Source: Hetaerina americana
Taxonomy: Eukaryota; Arthropoda; Insecta; Odonata; Calopterygidae
Direction: 5' to 3'
Assembly: GCA_022747635.1 (NCBI GenBank)
Contig: JAKTNV010000011.1
Coordinates: forward strand, 15,247,975-15,311,974
DNA: 64,000 nucleotides
Positions 22,621 to 33,904 of this stretch are shown piece after piece. The position numbers were made by a program, and so were the translations under genes. Below the pieces are notes generated by a model. It was not told the origin of the DNA. It ran no database searches and worked only from the letters and a program-made list of their open reading frames with translations. Every line of letters begins with the position of its first letter. Positions within the stretch are counted from its first letter, which is position 1.

Positions 22621-24880
22621 GTCCTGTTGGTGTCGATTTCACTTCGCAAATCCTTCGACTAGAGCAGCAAATCCTATGTTTGCGGCTGGGCTAGCGACAA
22701 CAATTGTGGATGATCATCGGCCTTGTTCTCCATTTGACGGTCGTATGCGGGATTATTGAGTTTTATGAGGGGTATTTTACCAATTCATCGGGCATTTTAT
22801 CATTTTCACATCTTTTATTTTATATCCAGGATGATAAATAGCGAAGTAGCGTACTCTTACTTTCAGAGTCCATTAGAAATGAGGACCTGTTTAAAGATAA
22901 TCCGTGAAATATCGCTGTGGTAAATTTGGCGGCGTCGCCCAGTTATTTGCTGACTAGGCAAGTTAAGCCCGTGGTAATGTAGGCCATTTCAAATCACAAG
23001 TCGTCATGTATATGACATTTCTAATGCCTTAGGAAATTTCAAAGAACATTTTTTTTCTTTTCAAATTTTAAATCAAACTTTTACTTCAGCTTAACTTAAA
23101 ACAAATGAAGGGGGCGCTCGCCCCTTGCGCATTCCTTCTGTAACCAGCCACCCCAGTTTATTTTAGACATCTATGGACATAGTGTGCTTAATAGCGGTTC
23201 GTACGCTAGCCGAAGACTGGACGCTGGAGAGGCTTAGGACAGTTGATACCTTTACTGAAACTGTGGGTATTTCTGTCCGTTATTTAGAATTGGTTCTCAA
23301 CGTTAAGTCGATCTCTTATTCGATTCCCTGAAAACCGATCGGGTACCAGCCATCTCATGTCTGTATCTGGGGCTTTGATAGCCTTTCGAGGTTTTCATCG
23401 AGAAGTGTATTAATTATTAATTTATATTAGTATATTTAATTAGTGTATGCATTATTTATTAATTATCTATCCGTGAATCTTGATTCTTAATAGATTTCCC
23501 TGGTAGTACTGATCGAGGCCGAATTTGAAAATCACCGACTTTGTACTAAGCCTATCGAAAGAATGCCGATGTGTCGACTGCGACTACGCGACTCATAAGA
23601 ACGATATCGAATTTAGATAAGGGCTTTGAGAATCGATTCTGATTATCATCATAGAGTTAGAAGAGGTAAGAGTGCGTCTACAATGCTCACAGAGGGAGTG
23701 GAAGCGGCAGCAGCGCAGTCACGTGATATTGGAATATTATGGGCGGGGTTTAAAAACTTTCATCCATATTATGCAATTTTACATCAAAATTACAATAACC
23801 AAACAACTGAATGTTCGCGGAGAGCATTTTTTATATATCACAAAAACAGTTTTCCAAAGAATGAGTGCAAAGAACAAGCCTAGTATGCTGTGACAGTGTA
23901 AAACTTATTTTTATGTTAAGGTAATCGGTTGTCATATATTTTGGTTTCATATATCGACCGCTGTGGTGCTATAATCGAGCATGCGACCTTGTGTTGTTCA
24001 TTCCTCTAGGCGCTGGGACGAGTAGTTAACTGCTCTTATCATATCGGCTCCCTACCATCTTAAAAGTAAATTATATAAATGAATAAAGTCAATTCTAAGT
24101 GTTTGTTGATGTTGCCAAATTTTGGATCACGTGACATCGCTAATCTTCAACACTGATTTTGGTGCCCCCTCGGATGATGTCATGCACACTCTGCATGTCT
24201 TAACTCTATAATATTCACATATTTCTTCATTCATCTTTTAGTGTAAATATAAAATATTAGTTAAAAATTTGATGATATCGATATTTACGGAGAGATTTCC
24301 TTTTCCAGCGAGCCAGAACAAAACGCACTCTGGAGGAAAGTATAAGGAAAAATGTGCACATTGGCACAGATAACACTCACATCCGGATTTGGGTCATACG
24401 ATGAACCATAGGAGTCTCAATCACACATGCCATTATGGTTTACGCGTGTGTATTGCCCGCGGTATTGACCTGCTAATAGTAAATGACAATAACAACGATT
24501 AAGACGGAGGGAAAATCACCGACTTCCTCAATAAACAACAGCACATGCAGTGAAATCTTACAATCAAATACAATCCACCTTCGCAAAGGTTATTTAAACA
24601 CTGGGCACATTAAACTTGAAAACGATACTCCGATTGACCATTTTCTTTTAGACCCGCATACTATCTGCCTTCACTCCGCCTGACATGGCTAATTCTTTAC
24701 ACAGTCTACGATGTTCGCTCACTTTATAAGGCCATTCGACATTTTCACCTAGGGGCCAGGAGTGAATAAAATTCCAAAAGTAATGTAATTGAATTTCCCA
24801 CGCCGCTCCTATTGGTTGGAGTGGGATTGCACCACTTGGAGTAGGTGATGGGGGCGCTAAGCTTTGCCGCGAAACCGGTC
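22620..24880. other. Unassigned stretch
   Basis: No family or RNA gene recognised. Small frames at 23626-23893 and 24483-24683 lack known domains. Confidence 0.45.
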
Positions 24881-25690
24881 TCAGTGCTCTCCAAGCTGTG
24901 GAAACGGCAGGACGTCAGTTATTGTAAACCTCTGCGCACCACCATGTTACGAAAAAAATGGATTCGACGATCGGGCAACGTTACACGATTAATAAGTTTT
25001 GTACTAAACTGTAAAATTCTCTTGAAGAGACTAACAAAATGATTCGCGAGGCTTAAATGGATTCTGTTCTGTGCTACTCACAAGTTTCTAGGTGTTTAAA
25101 TTCCTTAAATGAGGGCCGGGAAGGGGTTCACGACGAACAACACTCTGGGCGGCCGTCAACCAGAAAAACCGAGAAAAATGTGGCTCGTGTTCGACACATT
25201 GGACTCTGACCGTCGATTGAGTATCAAGATGGTTTTCAATGAACTGAACTTGTCACCTGCTGTTGTGTTTCGCATTTTTACTGAAGATTTAACGATGAGG
25301 AAAGTGTGCGCCAAGCTCTTGCCCAAGATGTTTGCCACAACGCGCTATGTGTGCGCGAGTTCCTGGCAAAATACAAGCTGCCAACGCTGCCCCACCCCCC
25401 TATAGTCCTGACATCGCCCCGGCAGACTTCGTTTTGTTACCTCGGATTAAGGCAGCCCTGAAAGCAACCCATTTTTCGTCCAAAGAAGAGATCCAATCAG
25501 CCGTGACGAAGGCCTTGCGAGAGGTCCCTGAAGACGCCTTCCAGGGCGCGTACCAGTCATGGCAGAGTCACTGGGAAATGTATAGAGGCCCAAGGACAGT
25601 AATTTCAAGAGTTTTAAGTACTTGTGAAAATATGTTCAATTAATTACTTTAAAAAGTAACTGCATTACTCTTTGAATGCACCCTGTATGA
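24880..25690 (+). mobile_element. Mariner-like transposon M2, decayed
   Basis: N-terminal transposase words can be picked out with frameshifts from about 24990 (FCTKL-type start, then a region reading MIREA and VFRCLNS-like). They are followed by an in-frame DSDRRLSIKMVFNELNLS block and the C-terminal PPYSPDIAPADF motif. The 3' end carries the terminal repeat GAATGCACCCTGTA at about 25673-25687, whose complement begins the related element at 52184. The middle catalytic region (HDN) is largely deleted. Confidence 0.75.
25109..25640 (+). pseudogene. Mariner transposase relic in two overlapping frames
   Basis: The first frame (25109-25405) holds the linker and second helix-turn-helix (DSDRRLSIKMVFNELNLSPA). 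The second frame (25332-25640) holds APPPYSPDIAPADFVLLPRI, with the third catalytic Asp, and then the C-terminal tail ending in QSHWEMYRGPRT. The frame switch at about 25330-25400 and the loss of the first two catalytic positions show it is dead. The same family is found on the minus strand at 52184-52560. Confidence 0.75.
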
Positions 25691-25699
25691 TCGCATTTT

Positions 25700-26055
25700 A
25701 CTGCTTACAGGGTTCGTATAGCTACCGTTAGAGTGGGTTTTTTTTTCAAATATTTGAAACGTTTACATACATTATATAAGAGCAACGTGAGACTAATCAT
25801 TATATCTCCACTTCCGTGGGTTAACTCAGATATCGAAATTCATCGTTTTTTCGAACGAGAGGCATGCGATGTTTTCCTGAATTAAATGTGTATAAAATGT
25901 ACGCTCGTGGGAGAGAAACTGCTCAAAGAAGGCCAAATGAAGGTGTAACGTGGCAACGACCCAAGAAGCGAGTCTTGGCCTCGGACGACGCCGGTAGCTG
26001 CTTATAAGGATGCAAAAAGTGATTGATCGTTTCGAGGAATTCTCTTAAACTCTTC
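25700..26055. other. Unassigned stretch
   Basis: No recognisable feature between the mariner M2 end and SINE A4. Confidence 0.4.
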
Positions 26056-26057
26056 AA

Positions 26058-26147
26058 GTGGCTAAAGCACTCGACCGGAAACTGAGGGATCCGGGTTCGA
26101 ATCCCGGTCAAGGCGAATGCGGCATCTCCCGCAGTTTCTTTGGAATG
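26058..26147 (+). mobile_element. SINE family A copy A4, internally deleted
   Basis: The tRNA-like head ends in GGCTAAAGCACTCGACCGG, and the B box GGTTCGAATCC (26094-26104) is a perfect match to the RNA polymerase III consensus. The body between GGCGAATG and CGGCATCTCCCGCAG is missing, then the tail ends in TTTCTTTGGAA. No antisense arm is present. Confidence 0.75.
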
Positions 26148-26308
26148 TGTTATGGTATAAACAACCTAAGTGTTTAAAAGTTGGCTTTAACCCCGTGGAC
26201 TGTTGCGCGTCGCGCACGACTACGAATGCCTGTGGCATTGTATGCACGGTATTTCGTCTCAACATCTTGTTCCTTTATACCCCCCGAATTTCAGTGTTTA
26301 AGAGGATG

Positions 26309-26452
26309 CCTCGATAGCTTAACTGGCTAAAGCATCGACCGGTCAAGGCGAATAATTTTTATACTCTGAAATTGTTGCATTGAAATGCACATCAGCGGAT
26401 GACTCCGTTAAAAGTTACTGTTGCGGCATCTCCCGGAGATTCTTTGGAATTT
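26309..26452 (+). mobile_element. SINE family A copy A5, conventional head-tail form
   Basis: Starts with the tRNA-like head GCCTCGATAGCTTAACTGGC (A box). Most of the B-box region is deleted between CGACC and GGTCAAGGCG. The full body follows (TGAAATTGTTGCATTGAAAT, GCGGATGACTCCGTT, TTGCGGCATCTCCC), ending TTCTTTGGAAT. It defines the sense order of the family and has no foldback arm. Confidence 0.8.
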
Positions 26453-26459
26453 AGCTTAT

Positions 26460-27380
26460 TTTTTGTCTTTTTCCTGGTGTGTAATCACTTTCTGCCAGGC
26501 ACCGTTGAGGTAATTTACAGGGTACCATGCAGATGTAGACATTTTCGCCAAAAAAAAATAAGATGGCAAGAAGTGAAATTTGGAAAGGGATTTTTTTTTA
26601 AATGAGGGGTGTTTCCGCCGCAAGATTGAAATGATTGCGCTGGTCGCCAAATTACTCAATCCCGATGGAATATGGATGACGGAGGAGCATTTTAATTGGA
26701 AATTTTTGGCGAACGCCCACGCGCGGAGGCAAATTATGCGTTACATTCCCCCCGGGTGGAGGGCGGGGGGTCGCCGTTTGAACCGTAATGATGGCATTTT
26801 TTTCGAAACCCGGTTGAGTGGGCATACTCTAGTGTTGCTGAGGGTCGATAAAGGATAAATACTTATTTTTTTGCGGTCGTTTCGTAAGAGCAGAAAACAT
26901 TGTATGCAATTGAAATTTTATTGACCTCCTCCATGTACTGTCGTCAATGATCACTAAGCATTTACCCTAAGGCAACTACGATGGAGTCATGAAACTTGTA
27001 TCAATCGATTCCCAATGATGTATACTTCATTCAATCAGGTATGCTTTTTCGCTAAGTCTTGATGATGAATATTTAAGACCGAAATGGTAAAGTTTCCAAT
27101 GCTAGGCACTGCGGACACTCGCTGTAAGGAGTTCAACCCACTGTGTGAAAGTATTAAAAAAATTGTAATGCTCAGTATATTATTATTTTATAAGATTTTG
27201 CGTAGAACTATGAATGGAATAAAGCTTAAATAAATCTTAAATGAAGGCCATTAATATTATTTGCTTGTGTACCGTTTAAGATAGCTTTCACAGCTGGACA
27301 CAGACTGGGCATCACTACATTCCTTAGCCTCGTCTAGAACGTGACACGCTGCACTACAGCAAGTTCCTCTTCAATTCCGC
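26460..27380. other. Unassigned stretch, GC-rich part at 26580-26850
   Basis: A locally GC-rich segment with a 92-codon plus-strand frame (26580-26858) but no recognised domain. The remainder is AT-rich. Confidence 0.4.
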
Positions 27381-27384
27381 ATAC

Positions 27385-27700
27385 TTTCCTTGCCACATGC
27401 CTATCCTGCCCCTTTCTCGTTTATTAAACGTTATCACAGTCTACAACAGTACACTGCCCATCCAAATCCTTAACATCCATATTTCTCCTAGCCCAGGATG
27501 CCTAGCACTTCATCGTTTGTTTTCCTTTCTCTCCACTCCACCTTTTCCATCCTTCTCCAGATTCACATTTCAAAAGTCTACAATCTACGCCTGTCACCTA
27601 GCTTCAACGATCAAGTTTCCATGCCATGCAAAGCGACACTGCGTTCAATGTCTTCGTTTTAACATATTGTCTGAGGGCCCTCGTATGCAACTCCGTCCTT
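27385..27700 (-). mobile_element. LINE family LB 3' fragment
   Basis: The antisense LB words occur in the expected order: TCGTTTATTAAACGTTATCA, TTTGTTTTCCTTTCTCTCCA, CCATCCTTCTCCAGATTCAC and TTCAACGATCAAGTTTCCATG. Decayed, no open frame. A plus-strand LB copy follows within 150 bp. Confidence 0.65.
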
Positions 27701-27819
27701 CTTATGCAATAATCAGGGTTTGACAATAAATAAAGGATTTTTTTGATCTTATCCACGTAGTTTTCGTTAAAAATGCTTATATTCTTAGACAAATTAAACT
27801 AGCCCTGGAAATTGTGCCA

Positions 27820-28130
27820 TGAAGCTTATTAGGTTTTTTGGACCTGGGATGATGAGCGTTAAGGAGGCAAGAGGTTGGAATTCGACTGGAGGCCTTTGAG
27901 ATGGGTGGGCGTGGTGGAGAACGGAGAAAATTAAGTTGTACAGAGAGGAAGACAGATGACGATATTTTACGTATGGTGGGCAAAAAGAGAAAGTGGACGG
28001 AGGAAAAGTTTAAAGTTAGTGGGATGTTGAAGGTCGTGATATAGGGGAGAATGTTAAATAAGCAGAGCAGGGGAAGGAAGAGTATAACATGCTTTTTTGG
28101 ACAGCATGGATAGAGGAGGCCGAAGGTAAG
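27820..28130 (+). mobile_element. LINE family LB 3' fragment
   Basis: Matches LB in GAGGCCTTTGAGATGGGTGG, AGAAAGTGGACGGAGGAAAA, GGGGAGAATGTTAAATAAGC and GGGGAAGGAAGAGT. The interior is deleted and the frames are broken. Confidence 0.6.
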
Positions 28131-28139
28131 AAGGCACAA

Positions 28140-28980
28140 AGAAATAATTGATGTTGGACAAATGAAAAGAACTCTCTCACAATACGTGGAAGTAAATACT
28201 CGTTGGAGACCCTAAAAAATTTAAAAAAGGTTTAATAGCAATAACTTAAGGATTTAGAGTGTTAGAAACAAATCTAGTTTATCTGTAAAATAGTATGGAC
28301 TTAGAATTGTTCCGGCTTTCCGATATTAAGTTTGGGTAACTCTTACCGAAGATATGTTACGCGATAACTCATCGCATGGGAAAAACTTAGACGCTACGAT
28401 TATGCCAATTTTTGGTATTAGTTAACGATTTCAGCTTGAAATGATTTAAACCTTACGAAACAGCGTTATCTAACTCTCGGCCGACCCAGTTTAGAGTTCT
28501 GCATCAATACGTGGGACCCTGGAGTGAGAAAAGTGGCCGTCCCAGGACCAAGAGCGTTCAATGCATGAGATCCGTAGTGAAGTTGAAGCTCTAGATTGGA
28601 AAGCATGGGCAACGTCGTACGCAGAGCCACTACCTGCCTCCTTATAGATTGATTTTACTATCGGTGTTCTGGCTGCATTCTGAAATTTATTACCCCTGTA
28701 TGCTGTTGTCTGCTGTTGAGGTAAAAATTTCACCCAGCTGGTTTCAACATTTAAATTTAACAGTTGTAATAATGGTACCATTTAGGCCGACTATGGCGTC
28801 GCGCGCAATAACGACCGTACTTTGTTGTCTAGAGCTTTAATAATGGTGGAAACTTTTAATGTTTTGGCGATCGACTCCATCCTGTCATATATTGTTGAGT
28901 ATCTATACGGTGTACGTAGATAATTTACGTACGAAGCAACCATTTGCCCTTCACTCCATTCTCCACTCATATATATATAT
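28140..28980. other. Unassigned stretch
   Basis: No family recognised; minus-strand frames at 28491-28781 and 28791-29060 lack known domains. Confidence 0.4.
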
Positions 28981-28985
28981 ATATA

Positions 28986-29723
28986 CACACACACGAGGGT
29001 CATCCGGAAAGTAGTACCCGTTCGTGAAATAAAGACACAAAAGTAAATATTAACAAACATAAAAAATTTTATTTGAAAGAGGATACTTTAAACTACTTCT
29101 CAACATAATCTCCAAGCAAATTAAGGCATTTGTCATAACGTGTGACAAGTTTCTGTATTCCTGCTGCATAGTCCTTCGCCGCCAGCTCATTGAGATACGC
29201 GAGGGCATAATGCAGATGGTGTTTAACAATTTCATGAACAATTGTTCGAGAAACATTGGGAAAATGCTCACAGATGTCATCAATTGTGACGCGCCGATCG
29301 TTCCTCACGAATTCGTCAACTGAGCTCACCAGTTGGTCTGTAATGACAGACGGTCTCTCCGAACGCTCATCGTCGTGTGTGTTCCCCCTCCCCATGTTGA
29401 AGTTGCGACACCACCGCCGAACAGACGACTCGTCCATTACATTGTCTCCATACACCTCCTTTAATTGGCGATGAATATCACATGGGCGAACGTTTCTTGC
29501 ATTGAGGAATTTAATCACTGCCCTCACTTCACAACTGGCGGCGTTCTCAATTTTTTTAAACATTGTAAACAATCACAGAAACAACACAGGCAATGCTAGC
29601 GTCACGCAACTTGGCTCAGAGAAGGCAGACAAGCCACTGAAGCTATCTGACCTCGTCCAGCGGCTACTCGCGTCGTCAGCACTTCATGCGGCACGAACGG
29701 GTACTACTTTCCGGATGACCCTC

Positions 29724-29731
<8 letters not shown>
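28986..29731 (-). mobile_element. Mariner-like element M3 with intact terminal inverted repeats and internal deletion
   Basis: Terminal inverted repeats of about 40 bp are near-perfect. The left one contains CGAGGGTCATCCGGAAAGTA and ends at TTCGTG (29026). The right one starts at CACGAACGGGTACTACTTTC (29692). They extend as (CA)n/(GT)n into (TA)n on both sides. The element is about 745 bp, roughly half of a full mariner, and contains one continuous 159-codon frame. Confidence 0.85.
29093..29572 (-). CDS. Catalytic-core-deleted mariner transposase, intact frame
   Basis: A 159-codon open frame with a normal ATG. Residues about 8-60 match the N-terminal helix-turn-helix of mariner transposases (IKFLNARNVRPCDIHRQLKE, then DESSVRRWCRNF). 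Residues about 65-118 match the linker and second helix-turn-helix (ERSERPSVIT, VTIDDICEHFPNVSRTIVHE). Residues about 125-159 are the C-terminal end (YAAGIQKLVTRYDKCLNLLG, then DYVEK). The whole D,D34D catalytic core between them is deleted in frame. Such a protein could at most bind the terminal repeats, not transpose. No stop or frameshift is seen in the remaining frame. Promoter activity and expression are unknown; it may simply be a recently inserted deletion derivative. Confidence 0.7.
   Translation of the reverse strand: MFTMFKKIENAASCEVRAVIKFLNARNVRPCDIHRQLKEVYGDNVMDESSVRRWCRNFNMGRGNTHDDERSERPSVITDQLVSSVDEFVRNDRRVTIDDICEHFPNVSRTIVHEIVKHHLHYALAYLNELAAKDYAAGIQKLVTRYDKCLNLLGDYVEK

Positions 29732-29737
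<6 letters not shown>

Positions 29738-29786
<49 letters not shown>
29738..29786. repeat. (TG)n-(TA)n microsatellite
   Basis: Continues outward from the right terminal repeat of mariner M3. The mirror (TA)n-(CA)n tract sits at 28972-28994 on the left side. Confidence 0.9.
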
Positions 29787-29787
<1 letters not shown>

Positions 29788-29809
29788 ACGGGTTTAGACT
29801 CTACTTAGA

Positions 29810-31400
29810 AGAAGAGAAGAGAGAAATTGTTTGGATTCAGTCTGAGGCGTGATTTCTTACTGAAGACCATAATTGAAGGAAAAATAAGGGTAGAAATTAC
29901 GGAAGATTTACAAGGATGAATGACGGGAAGCAGGAAAAGGAAAATATCGGTGGAAGGAGAAATAAGTGAAAGAAATTGGCAGGGAAGAGGATATAGATTG
30001 GAGAGCTTCGACAAAACAATCCTGTAATTGCGACCCTGTGATTAGGGTGCAATGTTTTATCCTAATATACTTCAAACTTACCTCAGCAGTTCATTGATTT
30101 TTCATGGAGTGTCACCACGTTCATGGTAAAGTGAATTTAATCATTAAAATTCTATTAAAAATTAAAGTATCTATTGTGGTGTGAAGTGCTTGATAGTTAA
30201 TTTGGTGCTCAGAAGAAACGTTAATTTTTAGCGACGAGGGTTACACCATAAGATGAAACTATGTATTAGCTGGCCGCCAGATTAAAACGTTAAGTAGAAT
30301 TAACAAAGTTGTATTTTTTCCGCAATGGATAAGTTACACAAAGCAAAGCCTGAAATTACCAATTTTATTAATAATTATTAAGTTCAGGTCGCAATCTTCC
30401 AATTGAATGTGTACGTTCCACTCATAACTGCTAACCCATGTTTATTTAGTTCTTCCACTTTCAAGTCACATCAATGGGCCCCATGGAAGCAGTGATGAAG
30501 ATTGACCTTACCATTATGTCAGAGAGTTAATTTCCGTTGACTATCACTGAGGTTAACTCCACACTCACTAACAATAATGATGAGACGCTGCTATTTCTTT
30601 AGTGCTTTTTTTTAGTGTTTCCACGGTCGCTTGTATCCCAGAAGTTTGTGGGTCAAATCTCGGCATTCACGCAGATTCATAACCCGAATAAACAAGCAAT
30701 TATGGCCATGGCAACACAGGCTTACGGCAAACGGAAATTGCCGTTGATAAAATAAGCTCGTGTTCAACTACCACCGTTCACGTGGCGCCATCTATTCCGG
30801 CGACCCGAATTTATCCAAATCCGGTGGCTACGCTCCCCATCGCCGTCTTTTGTTTGCAGGGCGTCATTAATATCGTTAAAACCCCTCGCCCAGGCTGAGC
30901 AAATAGACGTGAAACGCCACTTTAACTTCCGCTCCACTGTTCTCTTTGACGAACCCTGGGCCCATGGGAAATATCGACTCTCCTCCGCGCATTCCAGAAC
31001 TGGGTGCGATCACGCATTCCTATTTGCTGGCTGCAACATTCCTCAGGTACGTCCTTTTAACGTGGCAACCTTACCAATTTTAAGGACAGGTGGAGGAGTT
31101 TTGCTGAAGTCGAATCAGGATTTCCCATCCACTCGTGCTAGTTTGTTTCTTTTTGCCGTTACAAAATTCGCAGCGGAAGCTAGTGTTATCTATTCTCTGC
31201 CGGTCAAATAGAGATTTTTGGGAATCGACACAAATATTTTGGAGTGATGAATTAAGTCCTCAACGCGTACGTGAATGCTTCTTAGACTCTTTCGTTTTGT
31301 AGTCGGTTCTCGTCGTAAATAGAATTGAATGTTTCATTTATATGCCAGTTTTATTTCTACGAAATACATTCATTTTTCGTCGATAAACGAGGTCATGTCA
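29810..31400. other. Unassigned stretch, CpG-rich part at 30770-31200
   Basis: Purine-rich DNA at 29840-30000 weakly resembles LINE LB but was not assigned. The segment 30770-31200 is richer in GC and CpG than its surroundings and matches no repeat family seen here. A 100-codon frame (30909-31211) has no known domain. Confidence 0.4.
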
Positions 31401-31660
31401 ATAAATAAGTCGCAAACATCAGCAAGACAAATGCCGGAGCTGTCACGAAAATTTCATCAGGAACATGGACATCCGGTGTGCAATCCTGACTTTGCCTCCA
31501 GTGATTATCATCTGTTCGGGAGCATAAAAAAATCAGTTTGTTGGCCAACATTTTGAAAATGATAATGCCATAGTCCAAGAGGTTATTGAGAGATGGGATA
31601 GGTTTATGAATGTACAACAGGAAGAATATGTAGAAAAATGAAATAAATTTCCGGATGTTA
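31400..31660 (+). mobile_element. Mariner-like transposase C-terminal relic M4
   Basis: The plus strand reads a degenerate form of the last catalytic motif region (NPDFASSDYHLFGSIKKS), then a C-terminal end ending EEYVEK and a stop near 31638. This is the order expected of mariner 3' ends. Everything upstream is lost or unrecognisable. Confidence 0.5.
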
Positions 31661-31899
31661 CTTTGATTATTACTGCCTCTATCCAATTTTGCGAGTTACA
31701 GTATTTATTGACTTACCCTCGTAATGTTGCATTAGAGTTAAGGAATGAATTATTATTAGCAGTAGTATCCGGGTTCGGGTCTATGTTTTCGACGGACCCT
31801 GGCACTTCGCACCTACCTAACTCTTTAAACTTTAACTAATACGACACAAAAATATCCCCTATTTCCATACTTTGTTTTGCAATAACTCAGTCTTCATTT

Positions 31900-32260
31900 C
31901 TGTATACTTGCTTCCTCCCTTAATTCCATCCAAAATGCTCATTCTTATCCTCCCTCTACCTCGCTTTCACAGCGTTCACTCATCTCTTATTATCGTCTAG
32001 AGCGTCTCATTGCCGCTCTCGGACTATTTCAAGTGTCCACTTGGCCAACCTTTTTTTACTTACGTTTCCCAACAACCCTCTCTCTTCCATCTACCTGTCA
32101 AGAACTTCATATTTCGTTCTCCTTCCTTTACAGTTCATTTTTTCAATCCTTCTCCGCACCCACATATCACATAAACCACCAATGTACGCTTATCCTCCTG
32201 GATCAACGACTAAGTTTTCGGCCCTTACGAAAATATGCATCGTATTCAGTCTTTTCTTTA
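31900..32260 (-). mobile_element. LINE family LB fragment
   Basis: Shares a segment with the antisense copy at 59.96 kb (TTAATTCCATCCAAAATGC, CTCTACCTCGCTTTC). Further on come typical antisense LB words TTCTCCGCACCCACATATC and GGATCAACGACTAAGTTTTC. Frames are broken. Confidence 0.6.
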
Positions 32261-32539
32261 TAACTTTACTTAAAGTGCTTGTCGTCAACATCTGTATCTA
32301 CGCAGTAGTGTTTTAACGTATCTCAAATGAATCAGTAGATGACCGAATTCTTTGCATTACGTTCGTCTTATTTTTATTGCTATTATTTGTACACTGCTAC
32401 GAGCTACTTTTCGTGGTTTCCGTGACATGAACGAGAGAGAGGCGAGCATTATGCACGAGCAGTATGTGTTTAAAGCAATATCCAGAGGAAAATATCATAT
32501 TCGAATAATACCTGTAGGTACCTAGTAAGTTCTGCATAG

Positions 32540-32995
32540 CCTGTTATTATTATATATGGAATCCTTATGAAGTTGGATTGACTGCCGAATCGGATCGCAT
32601 GCAGGGTAGAGGAACTAGATTTGTGAAAAGTTGTTATGATAAACTTCGTAGCGTATTAGAGGAGCAAGGTTGGGAGTCACTCCCGGAGCGAAGGTTAAAT
32701 TACAGTTTAAATCTCTTACATAAATTTGAAGGACGTCTCTTTAGCAGTGCTGTTGAAAATGTATTATTTCCCCCATCGTACCATGATAGGATAGATCATG
32801 TTAATTAAATTAGAGATATTAAGTATAGAGCAGATGGATGCCATTTTTTCCACGAATGATAAGAGATCAGAATTATATTATCCGTCCGCGGTAGGGTCAT
32901 AATCGGGTCAAAATTATTCTGTTGTGCATTCATCACGTGCCACATACCCTAGTAGTGGCTCGCAGGGCGCTTAATAAATAAAAGAAATAAGCAGA
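32540..32995 (+). mobile_element. LINE family LA (CR1/L2-like) 3' end, copy 1
   Basis: Translates across 32578-32808 to the C-terminal end of a CR1/L2-type reverse transcriptase protein: ESDRMQGRGTRFV, then CYDKLRSVLEEQGWESLPER and a basic helix. The 3' untranslated part (CATTTTTTCCACGAATGATA, CCGTCCGCGGTAGGG, GTGGCTCGCAGGG) ends in an A-rich tail AATAAATAAAAG. 5'-truncated, as usual for LINEs. Confidence 0.75.
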
Positions 32996-32999
32996 ATTT

Positions 33000-33900
33000 G
33001 GATGTGCTGGATGGAAGGCTTGATCAAATGACTTTGATTTTCTAATGGAATAGAGCCTTATTGTAGAAACTATTGCACTACTGGCCAAAGATCATATATT
33101 TTGGGGAATTCATCATCAACCTTCTCCTGAGGTGATCTCGAGAGAGACGCGTGTGCATCTTAGAAATGGCGTGCCAGGTGTCCTCGGAACTTTCGACGTC
33201 GATTTCAAGAGGACTCGAACTCGCTCGGTGGCTCCTTCAAGAAAATAATGGGGTGATTACTCACGGGTGATAGTCGTGACGATAAAAAAGTAGGATATAC
33301 GAAAACTAATTTTTAATCTATTTTTTCCTCGATCGAAGGAAGTTATCCTCCTAATTCATCATGCCAAGGGACTTCACGATAGCCTATTCTTAACAAAATT
33401 TTGTTAAACCTGAAAATGGATGGATATCTTCTTAATCTGTACAAAACTAACCTCCGCCTATCACATTTTGGGATTCTGATGACTTTGTTTTTCTTAGTAC
33501 TTCGATTTCTCAAAATCCCTTGATGTGTTCAGTTTTTTTAAACAAAAATATGTTACGAGCATTTTCAAATCAACTCTACTGACATTTTGAAGCTGTTTCG
33601 GTTTCATAAATAAATAAATATATAATATATGTATATGTATAAAAGTATTTCGAAAGGTATCGAGAAAATCTTGTTTGAATGTACGCCATGAAATTGTGTG
33701 CTCGGGTTGAAATATATGCCTAAGAGATTCTTTAATTCTCATCTGGGGCGTCGGAGGGCTGGCTTAAAAAATTCGATGTGAGCCACAAGAGAATATTTTG
33801 CTAATAATACAAAGAAAATGGTCACATGCCTCAAGACCCATACAGTTTTACAATCATATATTTTACATTTTTGGAAATAAAGAAATTTCCTCCGGAAGCC
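33000..33900. other. Unassigned stretch
   Basis: No family recognised between two LINE LA ends. Confidence 0.4.
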
Positions 33901-33904
33901 CTAC

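Noticed and set aside
26058..26147. Functional tRNA gene suggested by a perfect B box
   Set aside because: No complete cloverleaf, and the segment is joined to a SINE body seen in five other places.
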